A stretch of DNA of 64,000 nt from an uncultured Campylobacter sp. (GCA_937990735.1 CALKQT010000014.1:1-64000), one strand, 5' to 3'. Numbered from the stretch's first letter, positions 17,587 through 27,007 are shown. Numbers and translations: made by a program. Notes: generated by a model from the letters alone, not told the origin.

Positions 17587-18207
17587 TTACCGCCCCAAAA
17601 TTTCAAATTTATCGCCGTGCACCGCGATCGCTTCGGCGTTATTTATCGGCACCAATTTTAACTTGCCGCCGTAAATTTTTAAAATTTCAGCCGCGCTTTG
17701 CACGAACGGTTCCTCGCCGTAGTGCGGCACGGGATAAAATTTCACCAGATCAAGCCCCGTTTGCGTTGCTACTGATTCACTACCACTCGCATCGTCCATC
17801 GCGCTCGCGTACTCCACGCTAGGCGCTGCGATCATCGCGCCCGCCGACTCGCCCACGTACACGAGCTCGCCGCTTCGGACGCGATCTGCGATGAGGTCAG
17901 CAAGACCTTTCTTTTTAAGCTCGCGCAAAAGATAAAAAGTGTTGCCGCCGCTTACGTAGAGCACCTGCGCCGCGCCGATCTTTGCCTTCGCTTCGGCCTC
18001 GCTCGCTTTGGAAACGTCTAAAATTTGAACCTCAAAGCCCATTTTGGCAAACGCCTCTTTCGCCTCGTCCACGTAGTCTCGGTACTCCTCGACGTTTGCG
18101 GCGGTCGGGATAAAAAGCACCTCCTTAGCGCGGATATTTTGCCCGGCGAAATCCTCAAAAAGCGTCGCCGCACCCGCAAAATAGGAGCACAAAAACATCT
18201 CTATCAT
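17587..18207 (-). CDS. pepE: Dipeptidase E (peptidase S51 family)
   Basis: A 206-aa S51 serine peptidase, cytoplasmic, cleaving Asp-X dipeptides in characterised members. The nucleophile is in VGESAGAM (S121; Ser120 in E. coli PepE), and a SGGNTFYLLREL segment precedes it. The histidine of the triad is probably in VPHYGE. Residue order and length are normal. It could be a cyanophycinase-like relative, but the GESAGAM motif and short length favour PepE. Confidence 0.88.
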   Translation of the reverse strand: MIEMFLCSYFAGAATLFEDFAGQNIRAKEVLFIPTAANVEEYRDYVDEAKEAFAKMGFEVQILDVSKASEAEAKAKIGAAQVLYVSGGNTFYLLRELKKKGLADLIADRVRSGELVYVGESAGAMIAAPSVEYASAMDDASGSESVATQTGLDLVKFYPVPHYGEEPFVQSAAEILKIYGGKLKLVPINNAEAIAVHGDKFEILGR

Positions 18208-18240
18208 CGTTTTTTCCTTTAATTAAAAATTTTCACTGAT

Positions 18241-18474
18241 TTAAAAGCGCTCGTAAAACTTGGCCGCAATGACTGCGAGCAATGCGACCCAAACTAGTAG
18301 AGTAAATTCTACCGCGTCCACAAAGCAAGCGCACGATAAAAAATGGCGCGGACAGAATTTCGCCGATAAAAGGGCAAAATTTATCGCCGCAGCGGTTTGC
18401 AAACTATACAAAAACCCGAACGGCAACGCCAATTGCTCCTTGATCACTAACTGCCTGGCGGTTTCAAACTTCAC
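18241..18474 (-). CDS. Possible small hydrophobic protein
   Basis: A 77-aa frame with a GTG start, no ribosome site and a hydrophobic C-terminal half (EFTLLVWVALLAVIAAKFY). The composition is compatible with a small membrane protein but there is no family match, and the opposite strand is also open. Low confidence; it may be chance or a remnant. Confidence 0.3.
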   Translation of the reverse strand: MKFETARQLVIKEQLALPFGFLYSLQTAAAINFALLSAKFCPRHFLSCACFVDAVEFTLLVWVALLAVIAAKFYERF

Positions 18475-18518
18475 TAAAACGACGCGAACCGATTAAATCG
18501 AGCTGGCTAGAGGAGTCG

Positions 18519-18592
18519 ATCAGAGCGAACGATCAAAACGATCAAATTAAGCCGATCGACCAAATCGATCAAGGCAAGTCAGCCAAGGCAAA
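18519..18592. repeat. Degenerate CGATCAA short repeats
   Basis: Between 18519 and 18592 the words CGATCA, ACGATCAAA, CCGATCGACC and CGATCAAGGC recur at 9-18-base spacing just downstream of lpxD (leftward gene). No function evident. Confidence 0.5.
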
Positions 18593-18596
18593 ACGG

Positions 18597-19547
18597 CTAG
18601 TGCTTTTTATATTTAAAAAATCTAACGATCTTAGCCTGTAGCTTGAACCACTCGCTAAGCTCCATTATCGGATGCCCTGCGTAGTTTTTACCGCCCGCCA
18701 GATCCTTGCTTATGCCGCCGCGCGCCGCGATCTGAGCGAAATCGCCCACGCTTACGTGCCCGCCGCTGCCGCTCTGTCCGCCCATCACGACGTTGCGTCC
18801 AAGCGTCGTCGAGCCCGCAAGCCCTACCTGAGAGACGATGAGGCAGTTTTGCCCAAGCTCGCAGTTGTGCCCTATCTGAACGAGATTGTCGATCTTGCTA
18901 TCCCGCCCAATTATCGTGGAGCCGAATACCGCGCGATCGATCGTCGTGCACGCGCCGATCTCGACCTCGTCTTGCAGCACGACGTTGCCGTTGTGATAAA
19001 TTTTAACGTGCTCGCCCGTTTTGGTGTGCGCGTAGCCGAAGCCGTCGCTTCCGATGACGGCGTTTGCGTGGATCACGCAGCGCTCGCCGATGATCGTGTC
19101 ATTGTAGATGACGGCGTTTGCGTGGATCACGCAGCCGCTTCCAATATGCACGTCATCGCCGATATACGCGCCGCTTAAAATGACGCAATTCTCGCCGATC
19201 GTGGAATTTACGCCGATATGCACGCCCTGCCCGATCTGCGCGCTGGCGGCGATCTTTGCGGGCGCGCCGCTGCGAATGAGCGGCTTAGCAAAATGCGCGC
19301 TTAAGATCGCAAAGGCTAGATGCGGGTTTTCGCACTCCAGCGCTCGCACGCCGCTTGGGGCTGCGGTGCCGATTTTTACCAATACGGCGGCTGCTTTGGT
19401 GGCGGATAAAAATTTCTCGTTTTTGTCGCTATCGCAGTAGCTCAGCTCGCTTTGCCTTGCGTTTTGAAGCGAATTGATCGCGGTGATCTCCGCGTCCGCT
19501 CCGTTAAGCTCTATGTTTAAAATTTCGGCAATTTTTGATAATTTCAT
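18597..19547 (-). CDS. lpxD: UDP-3-O-acylglucosamine N-acyltransferase
   Basis: A 316-aa left-handed beta-helix acyltransferase that adds the N-linked acyl chain in lipid A synthesis. The N-terminal uridine-binding domain (ALECENPHLAFAILSAHF) is followed by many hexapeptide repeats (IGQGVHIGVNSTIGENCVIL), the catalytic His region CVIHANAVIGSDGFGY, and the end segment GHPIMELSEWFKLQAKIVRF. Lies downstream of ilvB-ilvH in the same order as C. jejuni; a 31-base gap to ilvH suggests an operon. Confidence 0.95.
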   Translation of the reverse strand: MKLSKIAEILNIELNGADAEITAINSLQNARQSELSYCDSDKNEKFLSATKAAAVLVKIGTAAPSGVRALECENPHLAFAILSAHFAKPLIRSGAPAKIAASAQIGQGVHIGVNSTIGENCVILSGAYIGDDVHIGSGCVIHANAVIYNDTIIGERCVIHANAVIGSDGFGYAHTKTGEHVKIYHNGNVVLQDEVEIGACTTIDRAVFGSTIIGRDSKIDNLVQIGHNCELGQNCLIVSQVGLAGSTTLGRNVVMGGQSGSGGHVSVGDFAQIAARGGISKDLAGGKNYAGHPIMELSEWFKLQAKIVRFFKYKKH

Positions 19548-19578
19548 TTGCGCTCCTTTGATTAAATTTTATCGCCGC

Positions 19579-20049
19579 TTACATATCCAGCGCGACGCTG
19601 CCGCCGCGGACGACGTCGATCGGATTGTATTTTTTTATCGTCTTTAAAAATCCGTCGATGCGGTCTGCGTCGTCGCACGCCATGATGACGATCTTGCTGT
19701 CGTCGCTGTTTGCGATGCTGCCGTTGTAGGCTTTTAAAACGGCATCGAGCCCCGCTAAATTTTCACCCAGCGCGATCTTTACCAAAACCATCTCCTTTTC
19801 GACGAATTTTGCATCATCGATGACCTTGTAGACGGGGATCAGCTTATGAAGTTGCTTAGTGATCTGCTCTATGACGCGCTCGTCGCCCGAAGTGACGATG
19901 CTAAGGCGCGATAGACCGGTATTTGGGATCGGTGCAACGGTAAGGCTGTCGATATTATAGCCGCGCCCCGCAAAAAGCCCCGAGATCCGCGACAAAACGC
20001 CGTGCTCATCGGTAACGACGACCGATATTACTCTTCTTATGCTATTCAT
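19579..20049 (-). CDS. ilvH: Acetolactate synthase small (regulatory) subunit
   Basis: A 156-aa protein with an N-terminal ACT domain (RRVISVVVTDEHGVLSRISG then LFAGRGYNIDSLTVAP) that binds valine for feedback control, and a C-terminal domain ending RGGSVALDM. It activates and regulates IlvB. Two bases separate it from ilvB, and it is followed by lpxD. Confidence 0.95.
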   Translation of the reverse strand: MNSIRRVISVVVTDEHGVLSRISGLFAGRGYNIDSLTVAPIPNTGLSRLSIVTSGDERVIEQITKQLHKLIPVYKVIDDAKFVEKEMVLVKIALGENLAGLDAVLKAYNGSIANSDDSKIVIMACDDADRIDGFLKTIKKYNPIDVVRGGSVALDM

Positions 20050-20051
20050 CT

Positions 20052-21746
20052 TTACGACTCCTGCTCAAAAATCATATTATAAAGCGCGCCGCCTGCGGGC
20101 ACCATCGGCCAGACGTTTTCGAAGCGATCGATCTTAGCCTCGATGACGCTTACTTTCTTACTCGCAAGAGCCTGCTTCAGCGCATCCTCAAATTCCGCTT
20201 TACTGCTGACGCTAAAGCCCACGCCGCCAAAGCCCCCCGCAATTTTTACGAAATCGGGCTGAGAGCTAAGATCGGTCGATGAGAAACGCTGCCCGTAAAA
20301 CAGGCTCTGCCACTGTCGCACCATGCCTAAGAAATTGTTGTTTAATACGATATTTACGACGTTTAGACCGCTCTCGCTCGCAGTCATCAGCTCTTGGATA
20401 TTCATCAAAATCGAGCCGTCGCCGCTGAAATTTATAACGGGCTTATCTCCCGCATAAGCCTTCGCGCCCAATGCCGCGGGCAGGCCGTATCCCATCGTGC
20501 CCTGCCCTCCGCTACTTAGCAGAGTGCGCGGCTTGCAAAACGGATAAAACTGCGCGACCCACATCTGATGCTGCCCCACGTCCGTAGCGATGATAGCGTC
20601 CTCGCCCGCGATTTTTGCGGTACTTTGGATAACCCACTGCGGCTTTAAAATTTCATCGCTGTCGTTAAATTTAAGCGGGTGAATTTCATCGTATTTACGG
20701 ATGAGCTCGCGCCACTGCTCGAAATTTGCAGGGCTGACCTCGTTTTTAATGCGCGGCAGCATCTCCTCTAGCACCGATTTCACATCGCCCACGATCGGAT
20801 AATCCGCGTTTATGATCTTTGAGATCGAGCTAGGATCGATATCGACGTGGACGATCTTTGCGTTTTTGCCGAATTCACTTAGCTTTCCGGTGACGCGATC
20901 GTCAAATCTCGCGCCCAGGCAGATTATCAGATCTGACTCGCTAAGAGCCATATTTGCGGCGTAGCTGCCATGCATTCCTACCATGCCGAGGCGGTTTTTA
21001 TCATCGCTTCGCATAGCCCCCAGCGCCATAAGAGTTTCAACGACAGGGATCTGCGCAAACTCGCTAAGCTCGCGCACCAGCTCGCTTGCGCCCGCGCTGA
21101 TGACGCCGCCTCCGATGTAGAGGATAGGTTTTTTGGAATTAGCGATTAGCTCGACGACTTTTTTGATCTGTTTAGAATTACCCTTATAATTGGGCTTATA
21201 AGTCTGCATCTTGATTTCGCTAGGATATTCAAAAACTCCAAGCTTCGCCGTTACGTCTTTGGGAATATCAACGTGCACGGGTCCCGGTCTGCCGCTGCGA
21301 GCGATATAAAAGGCCTCTTTTAAAATTCTAGGCAGCTCTTCAATAGTTTTAACCAGATAGTTGTGCTTAACGCAAGGGCGTGAAATTCCAATCGCATCAA
21401 TCTCTTGAAAGGCGTCGGTGCCGATAAGCGAGGTCGCCACCTGCCCGCTAATAAGCACGATCGGGATGCTATCGGAATACGCCGTAGCAAGCCCCGTAAG
21501 CGCGTTCGTAAACCCAGGACCGCTTGTGACGACGGCCACGCCGACCTTGCCGCTAGCGCGCGCGTATCCGTCCGCAGCCATCGCCGCGGCCTGCTCGTGG
21601 CGCACCAAAATGTGTCTGAAGTATTTTTGTTTGTAAATTTCATCGTATATGTTCAGCGCCGCACCGCCGGGATAGCCGAAAACAACCTCGACCCCCTCCT
21701 GCCGCAACGCCTCCACGATCATCTGCGATCCGCTAATTTCTTTCAT
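20052..21746 (-). CDS. ilvB: Acetolactate synthase large (catalytic) subunit
   Basis: A 564-aa thiamine diphosphate enzyme, first common step of branched-chain amino acid synthesis (pyruvate to acetolactate or acetohydroxybutyrate). GYPGGAALNIYDEI holds the catalytic Glu region. The ThDP motif begins FSGDGSILMNIQELMTA and ends NNNFLGMVRQWQ, and the FAD region is FGARFDDRVTGK. Full length, with a TATAAT box at 21780-21785. With ilvE at 62 kb it supplies Val/Leu/Ile synthesis in this window. Confidence 0.95.
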   Translation of the reverse strand: MKEISGSQMIVEALRQEGVEVVFGYPGGAALNIYDEIYKQKYFRHILVRHEQAAAMAADGYARASGKVGVAVVTSGPGFTNALTGLATAYSDSIPIVLISGQVATSLIGTDAFQEIDAIGISRPCVKHNYLVKTIEELPRILKEAFYIARSGRPGPVHVDIPKDVTAKLGVFEYPSEIKMQTYKPNYKGNSKQIKKVVELIANSKKPILYIGGGVISAGASELVRELSEFAQIPVVETLMALGAMRSDDKNRLGMVGMHGSYAANMALSESDLIICLGARFDDRVTGKLSEFGKNAKIVHVDIDPSSISKIINADYPIVGDVKSVLEEMLPRIKNEVSPANFEQWRELIRKYDEIHPLKFNDSDEILKPQWVIQSTAKIAGEDAIIATDVGQHQMWVAQFYPFCKPRTLLSSGGQGTMGYGLPAALGAKAYAGDKPVINFSGDGSILMNIQELMTASESGLNVVNIVLNNNFLGMVRQWQSLFYGQRFSSTDLSSQPDFVKIAGGFGGVGFSVSSKAEFEDALKQALASKKVSVIEAKIDRFENVWPMVPAGGALYNMIFEQES

Positions 21747-21779
21747 ACGCCCATCCTGTTTCGTTGGAATAATTTTGTG

Positions 21780-21785
21780 ATTATA
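21780..21785 (-). promoter_or_regulatory. -10 box for ilvB-ilvH-lpxD
   Basis: TATAAT on the minus strand (ATTATA on plus), 33 bases before the ilvB ATG, in a short AT-rich patch with no obvious -35. Confidence 0.65.
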
Positions 21786-21789
21786 TTAT

Positions 21790-22197
21790 TTTGTATATAA
21801 ATTTTACGAATTTTAGGCGCTAAATCGGGTCAAATTTAAAATTTAATAGCAGCAAGACGGGACAAAATTTTGGAATTTAGCAAGAGCGGGAAAGGCAAAT
21901 TTAAAATTTAGCCATAAATTTAAAACGGACGGGATGTTCAGATTTAAAATTTTAAAGTGCAGATTTGTTTCGACCAAACGCGGCACGGCAGTTTTAACGT
22001 AAAATTTTGGCTTGAAATTTTACCACGCGAGGCTTGGATTAAATTTATAAAATTTTTTGGAATTTTATCGTAGCGCGAAGCAACTCCTGTGTAAATTTTA
22101 AATTCTACGTTACGAAATTTTAAAATTTAGCCGTAAATTTAGGGCGGGTGGAATCTCGATTATAAAATTCTAAAATTCCGCCCGCGTAAAATGAATT
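21790..22197. repeat. Intergenic block packed with RAATTY hexamers
   Basis: By eye I count about 20 RAATTY sites (mostly AAATTT, plus GAATTT and AAATTC) in roughly 400 bases, several as AAATTTTAAAATTT-like pairs, separated by short GC-rich spacers such as GCGGG or GGGCGGG. No coding sequence seen. This is the clearest example of the word enrichment found across the window. Confidence 0.7.
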
Positions 22198-22920
22198 TTA
22201 AAACCCTCTATCTACCTGCACGCCTACGCCCACGCTAGCGCAGTTGCCGCTTTGCGGATCGCAGTCGCCGAAGCTTGTGACGCTACTGGATCTTTTCGAG
22301 CGGATCGTTCCCATATGCATAGGCACCGGCATGTTACGGCGCGAGCTTCCGCCAATCTCGCTATCGCTCATACTGTCAGAACTTCTCTTACGAGAATAAT
22401 CATCACGCGGAGGTGGCGGTGGCGGAGGAGGCGGTTTTATACCTCCGTGCGGAGGTGGTGGCATGCCGCCAGGAGGTGGAGGAGGTGGCGGCATCATGCC
22501 GCCGTACCTACCATATCCTCGAGGAGGAGGTGGCGGTAAAGTGCCGGTCTCTGTGATCGTGATGCCATTGCCGTAATTTTCAACGCGTCTGTAAGTAGAA
22601 CCTCCATAAACCGTGCGAGTGCGGGTCTTTTCGACTACGACTATGTCGCGATCAGGCTGCACCGGCTGCTGCACGTTAGCTCTAGGCGATATTTCAAAGC
22701 TCTTCTGCAGTTTGGCGGTATCGTAACTTGCAAAGCCGTTGATGCCCTTTAGCTCATCTGCACTTGAAATTTCGCGCTTTTGGCGGTATTGCATAAGCAT
22801 ATCCGCCCTACCCGCATCAAGTCCGCCGATCGTCATCAGCTCATAGCGACTAGCTTCATTTATGTTGATTTTTGCCGCGGCGAGGCTCACTAAAAGAGCC
22901 AAAATCACTAAATTTTTCAT
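22198..22920 (-). CDS. ComEA-like helix-hairpin-helix protein with proline-rich extension
   Basis: The start is set at 22920, where AAAGGAG precedes the ATG; nine extra upstream codons are open but lack a ribosome site. The product has a Sec signal (MKNLVILALLVSLAAA), then a ComEA-type HhH domain (KININEASRYELMTIGGLDAG, then ELKGINGFASYDTAKLQ) at about residues 17-70. HhH proteins of this type bind double-stranded DNA in the periplasm during natural transformation (known for ComEA; Campylobacter has a short homologue). The remaining 170 residues are unusual: a linker with RTRTVYGGSTYRR, then runs of PPPPPP with Gly and Arg, then a Ser/Arg-rich tail ending SVGVGVQVDRGF. Cys in the tail (GDCDPQSGNCAS) may form a disulfide. 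DNA-uptake role is inferred. Confidence 0.75.
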   Translation of the reverse strand: MKNLVILALLVSLAAAKININEASRYELMTIGGLDAGRADMLMQYRQKREISSADELKGINGFASYDTAKLQKSFEISPRANVQQPVQPDRDIVVVEKTRTRTVYGGSTYRRVENYGNGITITETGTLPPPPPRGYGRYGGMMPPPPPPPGGMPPPPHGGIKPPPPPPPPPRDDYSRKRSSDSMSDSEIGGSSRRNMPVPMHMGTIRSKRSSSVTSFGDCDPQSGNCASVGVGVQVDRGF

Positions 22921-22996
22921 GTGTGCTCCTTTGTTGGAAGTTACCAAATTCTAAACCCTCACGATAAATCTTTGATTAACACGCAAGCAAAATTTT

Positions 22997-23004
22997 GCTA
23001 CAAT
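22997..23004 (+). promoter_or_regulatory. Extended -10 promoter for pta-ackA
   Basis: TGCTACAAT (-10 TACAAT at 22999-23004) after an AAAATTT run, about 28 bases before the pta ATG; AAAGGAT ribosome site follows. Confidence 0.65.
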
Positions 23005-23032
23005 TGCCTATCTTATTTCAAAGGATCAACCG

Positions 23033-24631
23033 ATGAACGGAATTTTGCTCCTATGCGACGAGCCTGCCGCCTACCAATCCGAGCTAAAAAAACTAGATAA
23101 AATTTTATCTATGAGCTTTCACAACGTTTTGCAACTTTGCATCGCTGGCGATAATGCCCTTTTTAGCAGGAGCGAGCTTGAAAAAGCGCTCGCGGATGGA
23201 CAGGATGAGCGCGTGCGAAAGACGGCGATAGAGCGCTTTACGCAGATTTTAGAGCAGTGTAATTTTGTGCTGGTTCGCGGCGTAGCGGGAGCCGATCTGC
23301 GCGAGCTAAATTTACAAATCGCAAAGGATCTAAATATCCCCGTTTGCGGATTTTATCCTAACGAAATTGCCGCGCGCATCGGCGCACGCTTGATCACCGC
23401 AGCAAAAGCGGTAAACTTTGCCAGCATATATGAGGATAAAATTTTATTTTCCGCGCTAAGACCTGCACAAGAGGGTGCAAATTCTAAAAAATCGGAGCTT
23501 TGCGGCAAAAATTCCGCCTGCGAAAAGGGCGCAAAATTTCACGACGAAAATTTCGCTTGCCAAAGCGGCGCGATAGAGCTTGATAAAGTCGTTGCCGACA
23601 AAAGCTACTTCACGGATGCAGCAAACTCCACGCGCTGTGAAATTCTAACCCCGTTGAAATTTGAAAGCAAGCTCTACGCCAAGGCCCGCGCGAACGTTAA
23701 AACCGTCGTGCTTCCAGAAAGTGACGATGAGAGAATTCTGCGCGCAGCCGCGATTATAAAACAAAGCGGCGCGGCGAATTTAATCCTTCTGGGGCGCGAG
23801 GATGAAGTGCAAAAAAGCGCAAACAAGCTAGATCTCGATCTAAGCGGCGTTAAAATTTTAGATCCGCAGACGGATTCAAATTTAGAAAAATTTGCGCATG
23901 ATCTTTATGAGCTTCGCAAGGCAAAGGGTATGAGCGAGGCGCAGGCGCGCGATTTAGTGCGCGATCGCACCTACTTCGGCACGATGCTTGTGTATGAAGG
24001 GCTAGCCGATGCGATGGTAAGCGGTGCCGGCACGACTACTGCTGAGACGATCCGCCCCGCGCTTCAGATCATTAAGACAAAACCGGGCATCGCGAGCGTT
24101 AGCGGCGCGTTTATAATGTGCCTGGATACGCAGGCTATGCTTTTTGCCGACTGCGCCGTGGCGCCGAGCCCGAGCGCGGAGTATCTGGCGGGTATTGCGA
24201 TCTCAAGCGCCGCGACCGCAAAGGCGTTCGGGTTTGAGCCGCGTGTGGCGATGTTAAGCTACTCCAGCGGCGACAGCGGTAGCGGCGATAGCGTGGAATT
24301 CATAAAAACTGCAACGCAAAAAGCGCGCGAAAAGGCGCCTGATCTCACAATCGACGGACCGCTGCAATTCGATGCCGCAGTCGATGCGGCGGTAGCTAAG
24401 AAAAAGATGCCAGGCTCCGCAGTCGCAGGGCGCGCGAACGTATTTATCTTCCCCGATCTTAACTGCGGAAATATCTGTTACAAAGCCGTGCAGCGCACCG
24501 CAGGCGCCGTGGCGATTGGACCCATTTTACAGGGCTTAAAAAAGCCGGTAAACGATCTAAGCCGCGGCTGCAAGGTCGCCGATATCGTAAACACGATACT
24601 TATCAGCGCCATTCAAGCAGGAGAGAATTAA
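23033..24631 (+). CDS. pta: Phosphate acetyltransferase with in-frame insertion
   Basis: Converts acetyl-CoA and phosphate to acetyl phosphate. The C-terminal catalytic PTA domain (about residues 205-528) has VVLPESDDERILRAA, RTYFGTMLVYEGLADAMVSG and the late VAGRANVFIFPDLNCGNICYK plus GPILQGLKKPVNDLSRG. The N-terminal 140 residues are the shortened regulatory-type region usual in Campylobacter. Residues about 145-200 (nt 23465-23632) between the two parts are a Cys/Asn/Lys/Ser-rich segment (KKSELCGKNSACEKGAKFHD) that looks inserted. It forms an operon with ackA, one base apart. Confidence 0.93.
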   Translation: MNGILLLCDEPAAYQSELKKLDKILSMSFHNVLQLCIAGDNALFSRSELEKALADGQDERVRKTAIERFTQILEQCNFVLVRGVAGADLRELNLQIAKDLNIPVCGFYPNEIAARIGARLITAAKAVNFASIYEDKILFSALRPAQEGANSKKSELCGKNSACEKGAKFHDENFACQSGAIELDKVVADKSYFTDAANSTRCEILTPLKFESKLYAKARANVKTVVLPESDDERILRAAAIIKQSGAANLILLGREDEVQKSANKLDLDLSGVKILDPQTDSNLEKFAHDLYELRKAKGMSEAQARDLVRDRTYFGTMLVYEGLADAMVSGAGTTTAETIRPALQIIKTKPGIASVSGAFIMCLDTQAMLFADCAVAPSPSAEYLAGIAISSAATAKAFGFEPRVAMLSYSSGDSGSGDSVEFIKTATQKAREKAPDLTIDGPLQFDAAVDAAVAKKKMPGSAVAGRANVFIFPDLNCGNICYKAVQRTAGAVAIGPILQGLKKPVNDLSRGCKVADIVNTILISAIQAGEN

Positions 24632-25864
24632 ATGGATATCCTAGTCATAAATTCCGGCTCGAGCTCGGTTAAATTTAAATTCCACGATATGCTAAATCAC
24701 GCCTGCATTGCAAGTGGGCTCATCGAGGAGATTGGCTCGACGCACGCAAGCGGAAGCATCAATTGCGCCAACGGACGAAGCATAAAGGTTGAAAACGAGC
24801 AAATTCCAAATCACGAAACCGCGATCGCAATCGCGATCGATCTTTTAAAACAAAGCGGAGTAATCAAAGATCTAACTCAAGTAGGCGGCATCGGACATCG
24901 CATCGTTCAGGGTGCGGATTATTTCGACGCTCCTGCGCTCATAGATGAGGACGTAATGGCTAAAATCGCCGAGCTTGCGCCGCTTGCACCGCTACACAAT
25001 CCCGCAAATTTAGCGGGCATTAAATCCTGCCTAAAGATCGCTCCTAAAATTCCAAACGTAGCGGTTTTCGATACGATCTTTCATCAAAGCATACCGCCTT
25101 ATGCGTATATGTACGCGCTACCGTATGAATTCTACGAAAAATATAAGGTTCGCCGCTACGGCGCGCACGGCACATCGCATTGGTTCGTCTCGACAATGGG
25201 GGCAAAATTTTTACGTAAGAAATACGAAAACTTCAACGCCATTACGCTACATCTTGGCAACGGCTCTAGCGTAAGCGCCATAGAAAACGGCAAATGCATC
25301 GACACCTCGATGGGGCTAACGCCGCTTGAAGGCATCATCATGGGTACCAGATGCGGCTCGATCGATCCTGCGATCATCCCATACATCGAGCGCGTCGCGG
25401 GCTACAACGCGCAGGATATGGACGTCATAATGAACAAAAAAAGCGGACTTTTGGGCATCTGCGGCGCAAGTGATCTGCGAAAGGTATATGAAAAGATGGA
25501 AGGTGGCGAGCCGCGCGCGAAACTCGCGTTTGAGATGCTCGTTTACAGCGTCGTTAAGATGATCGGAGCGTATTACGCCGTGCTTGGACGCGTGGACGCT
25601 TTGATCTTTACCGGCGGTATCGGCGAGAATGCACCGCATTTTAGACAAAATGTCTGCGAGAAGCTCGCTCATATCGGCATCGAAATCGATGCGACAAAAA
25701 ACGCCAAAAATACCGGCTCGATTAGAAATTTAAGCGCGGCGGATAGCAAAATCAAAACGCTCGTAATCCCTACCAACGAGGAGCTGGCGATCGCCGAAGC
25801 CACGGTCGATACGATCAACAAAAACTCCGCGCAGATCGACTATCAGAAATACTCGGAATTTTAA
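24632..25864 (+). CDS. ackA: Acetate kinase
   Basis: A 410-aa ASKHA kinase that transfers phosphate from acetyl phosphate to ADP, yielding ATP and acetate. N-terminal VINSGSSSVKFKF, the signature GIGHRIVQGADYF, HLGNGSSVSAIENGKCIDTSMG and GVLGICGASDL-like LLGICGASDLRK are present, as is GGIGENAPHFR. The ATG follows the pta stop directly. No insertion here. Confidence 0.96.
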   Translation: MDILVINSGSSSVKFKFHDMLNHACIASGLIEEIGSTHASGSINCANGRSIKVENEQIPNHETAIAIAIDLLKQSGVIKDLTQVGGIGHRIVQGADYFDAPALIDEDVMAKIAELAPLAPLHNPANLAGIKSCLKIAPKIPNVAVFDTIFHQSIPPYAYMYALPYEFYEKYKVRRYGAHGTSHWFVSTMGAKFLRKKYENFNAITLHLGNGSSVSAIENGKCIDTSMGLTPLEGIIMGTRCGSIDPAIIPYIERVAGYNAQDMDVIMNKKSGLLGICGASDLRKVYEKMEGGEPRAKLAFEMLVYSVVKMIGAYYAVLGRVDALIFTGGIGENAPHFRQNVCEKLAHIGIEIDATKNAKNTGSIRNLSAADSKIKTLVIPTNEELAIAEATVDTINKNSAQIDYQKYSEF

Positions 25865-26383
25865 ATTTGATCTAGCGGGATTCCGCGGTTATTTTGCGAG
25901 CAGCAACGCTAACTTGCCTTTTTTGTTAAGCGATTAAATTTCAGGCTTTAGCTGCGAGCTTGCGTGAAATGAAAGGGCTTTCTTTATTTTAGGGCTTTCT
26001 CGCTCCGACGATACGAGAAATTGCTATGCTACGCGCGGGTTTAAATTTTATTCGTCGCTTCCGATAAAGCTTAAATTCTTCCTCGGAGTGGGCGGAGCGG
26101 AAGGGGCTATACTTACGAAGCGCCCTTTTACTTTGCTTCGGCTAGCAACCGCAAGCAGGTCTACCGCCAAAACCCCCACCTACCCCACTGCACGTTAGAG
26201 GCGGCGAGACTTTGTTTGTAAAAAAGCATTGCTCGGTTAAATTTAATAAATTTTATTTCAAATTTGACCGCAAAATTCCAAAGCAAGTCCTTATTGTGAA
26301 ATTTACCGGATAATAAGGCATAAAATTTTAAAATTTAGTGCAAGCCGGGTTTTGAGGCGCAAATTTTATTAAAGGAGCGAACG
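25865..26383. other. Intergenic region, nothing coding seen
   Basis: About 520 bases. Just after ackA a short hairpin (GCGG-GATT-CCGC, 25875-25886) may help termination. The rest mixes AAATTT words with a C-rich stretch around 26160-26200. I looked for tRNA- and SRP-RNA-like structure and saw none. Confidence 0.4.
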
Positions 26384-27007
26384 ATGAGCGATCTGCCGAA
26401 TTCTCAAGGCGCGCAAGAGCAAGAGGCGCCGTATCCAGATACGAAATTTACTAAATTTTTCGGGCGACTTTACGCGGCGGTTTTTGCGCTGTTTGCGATC
26501 ACTGCGCTTAGCGTATTCGTGCTACCCGAAAATATTTTAGACGCAAGCACGGCATGCGCAGACTTCGTTAAATTTATGAAGCGGTTTTTTCCAAACATCG
26601 CCGTAATCGGCAAAATAAGCCCGCACACGCAGCTTGCGGAATTTTACGTCGCGGCATTGTGGGTATCTATTTTAACGGCTTTTGCGCTAAGCTGCGTGTA
26701 TTGTCCGATCGCCACATTCTTATACAAAAAAGAGCTTCCCGCCGTCAAGACGCAGCTATTTGTGATATTGCTCGCTATACCTTTCGCTTACTGGGCATTA
26801 AACAATTATTTCTACGCCGATTTTGCCGTAAACGGCATCCCGCACAGAGTAGGCAGCGGACGGACGTTCCCAACTTTTGCGAGCAGAGAAAGCCTATTTG
26901 GTTGGATATCGTTTTTCACAGCCACCTCGATGTTTATGAGTATGCTTGTCGTGATTTCGCTTAGCGATATAGTCCACTGGATATATCTATCGAGAAATAA
27001 AAGCTAA
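26384..27007 (+). CDS. Hypothetical four-helix membrane protein
   Basis: A 207-aa integral membrane protein with four hydrophobic helices (about residues 31-50, 89-110, 124-143 and 176-200) and a soluble N-terminus MSDLPNSQGAQEQEAPYPD. A polar loop of about 35 residues joins helices 1 and 2. I recognise no family. Strong AAAGGAGCG ribosome site. It appears monocistronic. Confidence 0.7.
   Translation: MSDLPNSQGAQEQEAPYPDTKFTKFFGRLYAAVFALFAITALSVFVLPENILDASTACADFVKFMKRFFPNIAVIGKISPHTQLAEFYVAALWVSILTAFALSCVYCPIATFLYKKELPAVKTQLFVILLAIPFAYWALNNYFYADFAVNGIPHRVGSGRTFPTFASRESLFGWISFFTATSMFMSMLVVISLSDIVHWIYLSRNKS

Noticed and set aside
18672..19440. Open frames opposite lpxD
   Set aside because: Shadows of hexapeptide-repeat codons.
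22252..22539. Plus-strand Arg/His-rich frame opposite the proline-rich tail
   Set aside because: It is the complement of CCN proline codons; no start signal.
26040..26240. C-rich stretch checked as SRP RNA or other structured RNA
   Set aside because: The SRP core motif is absent and no long stem could be built by eye.
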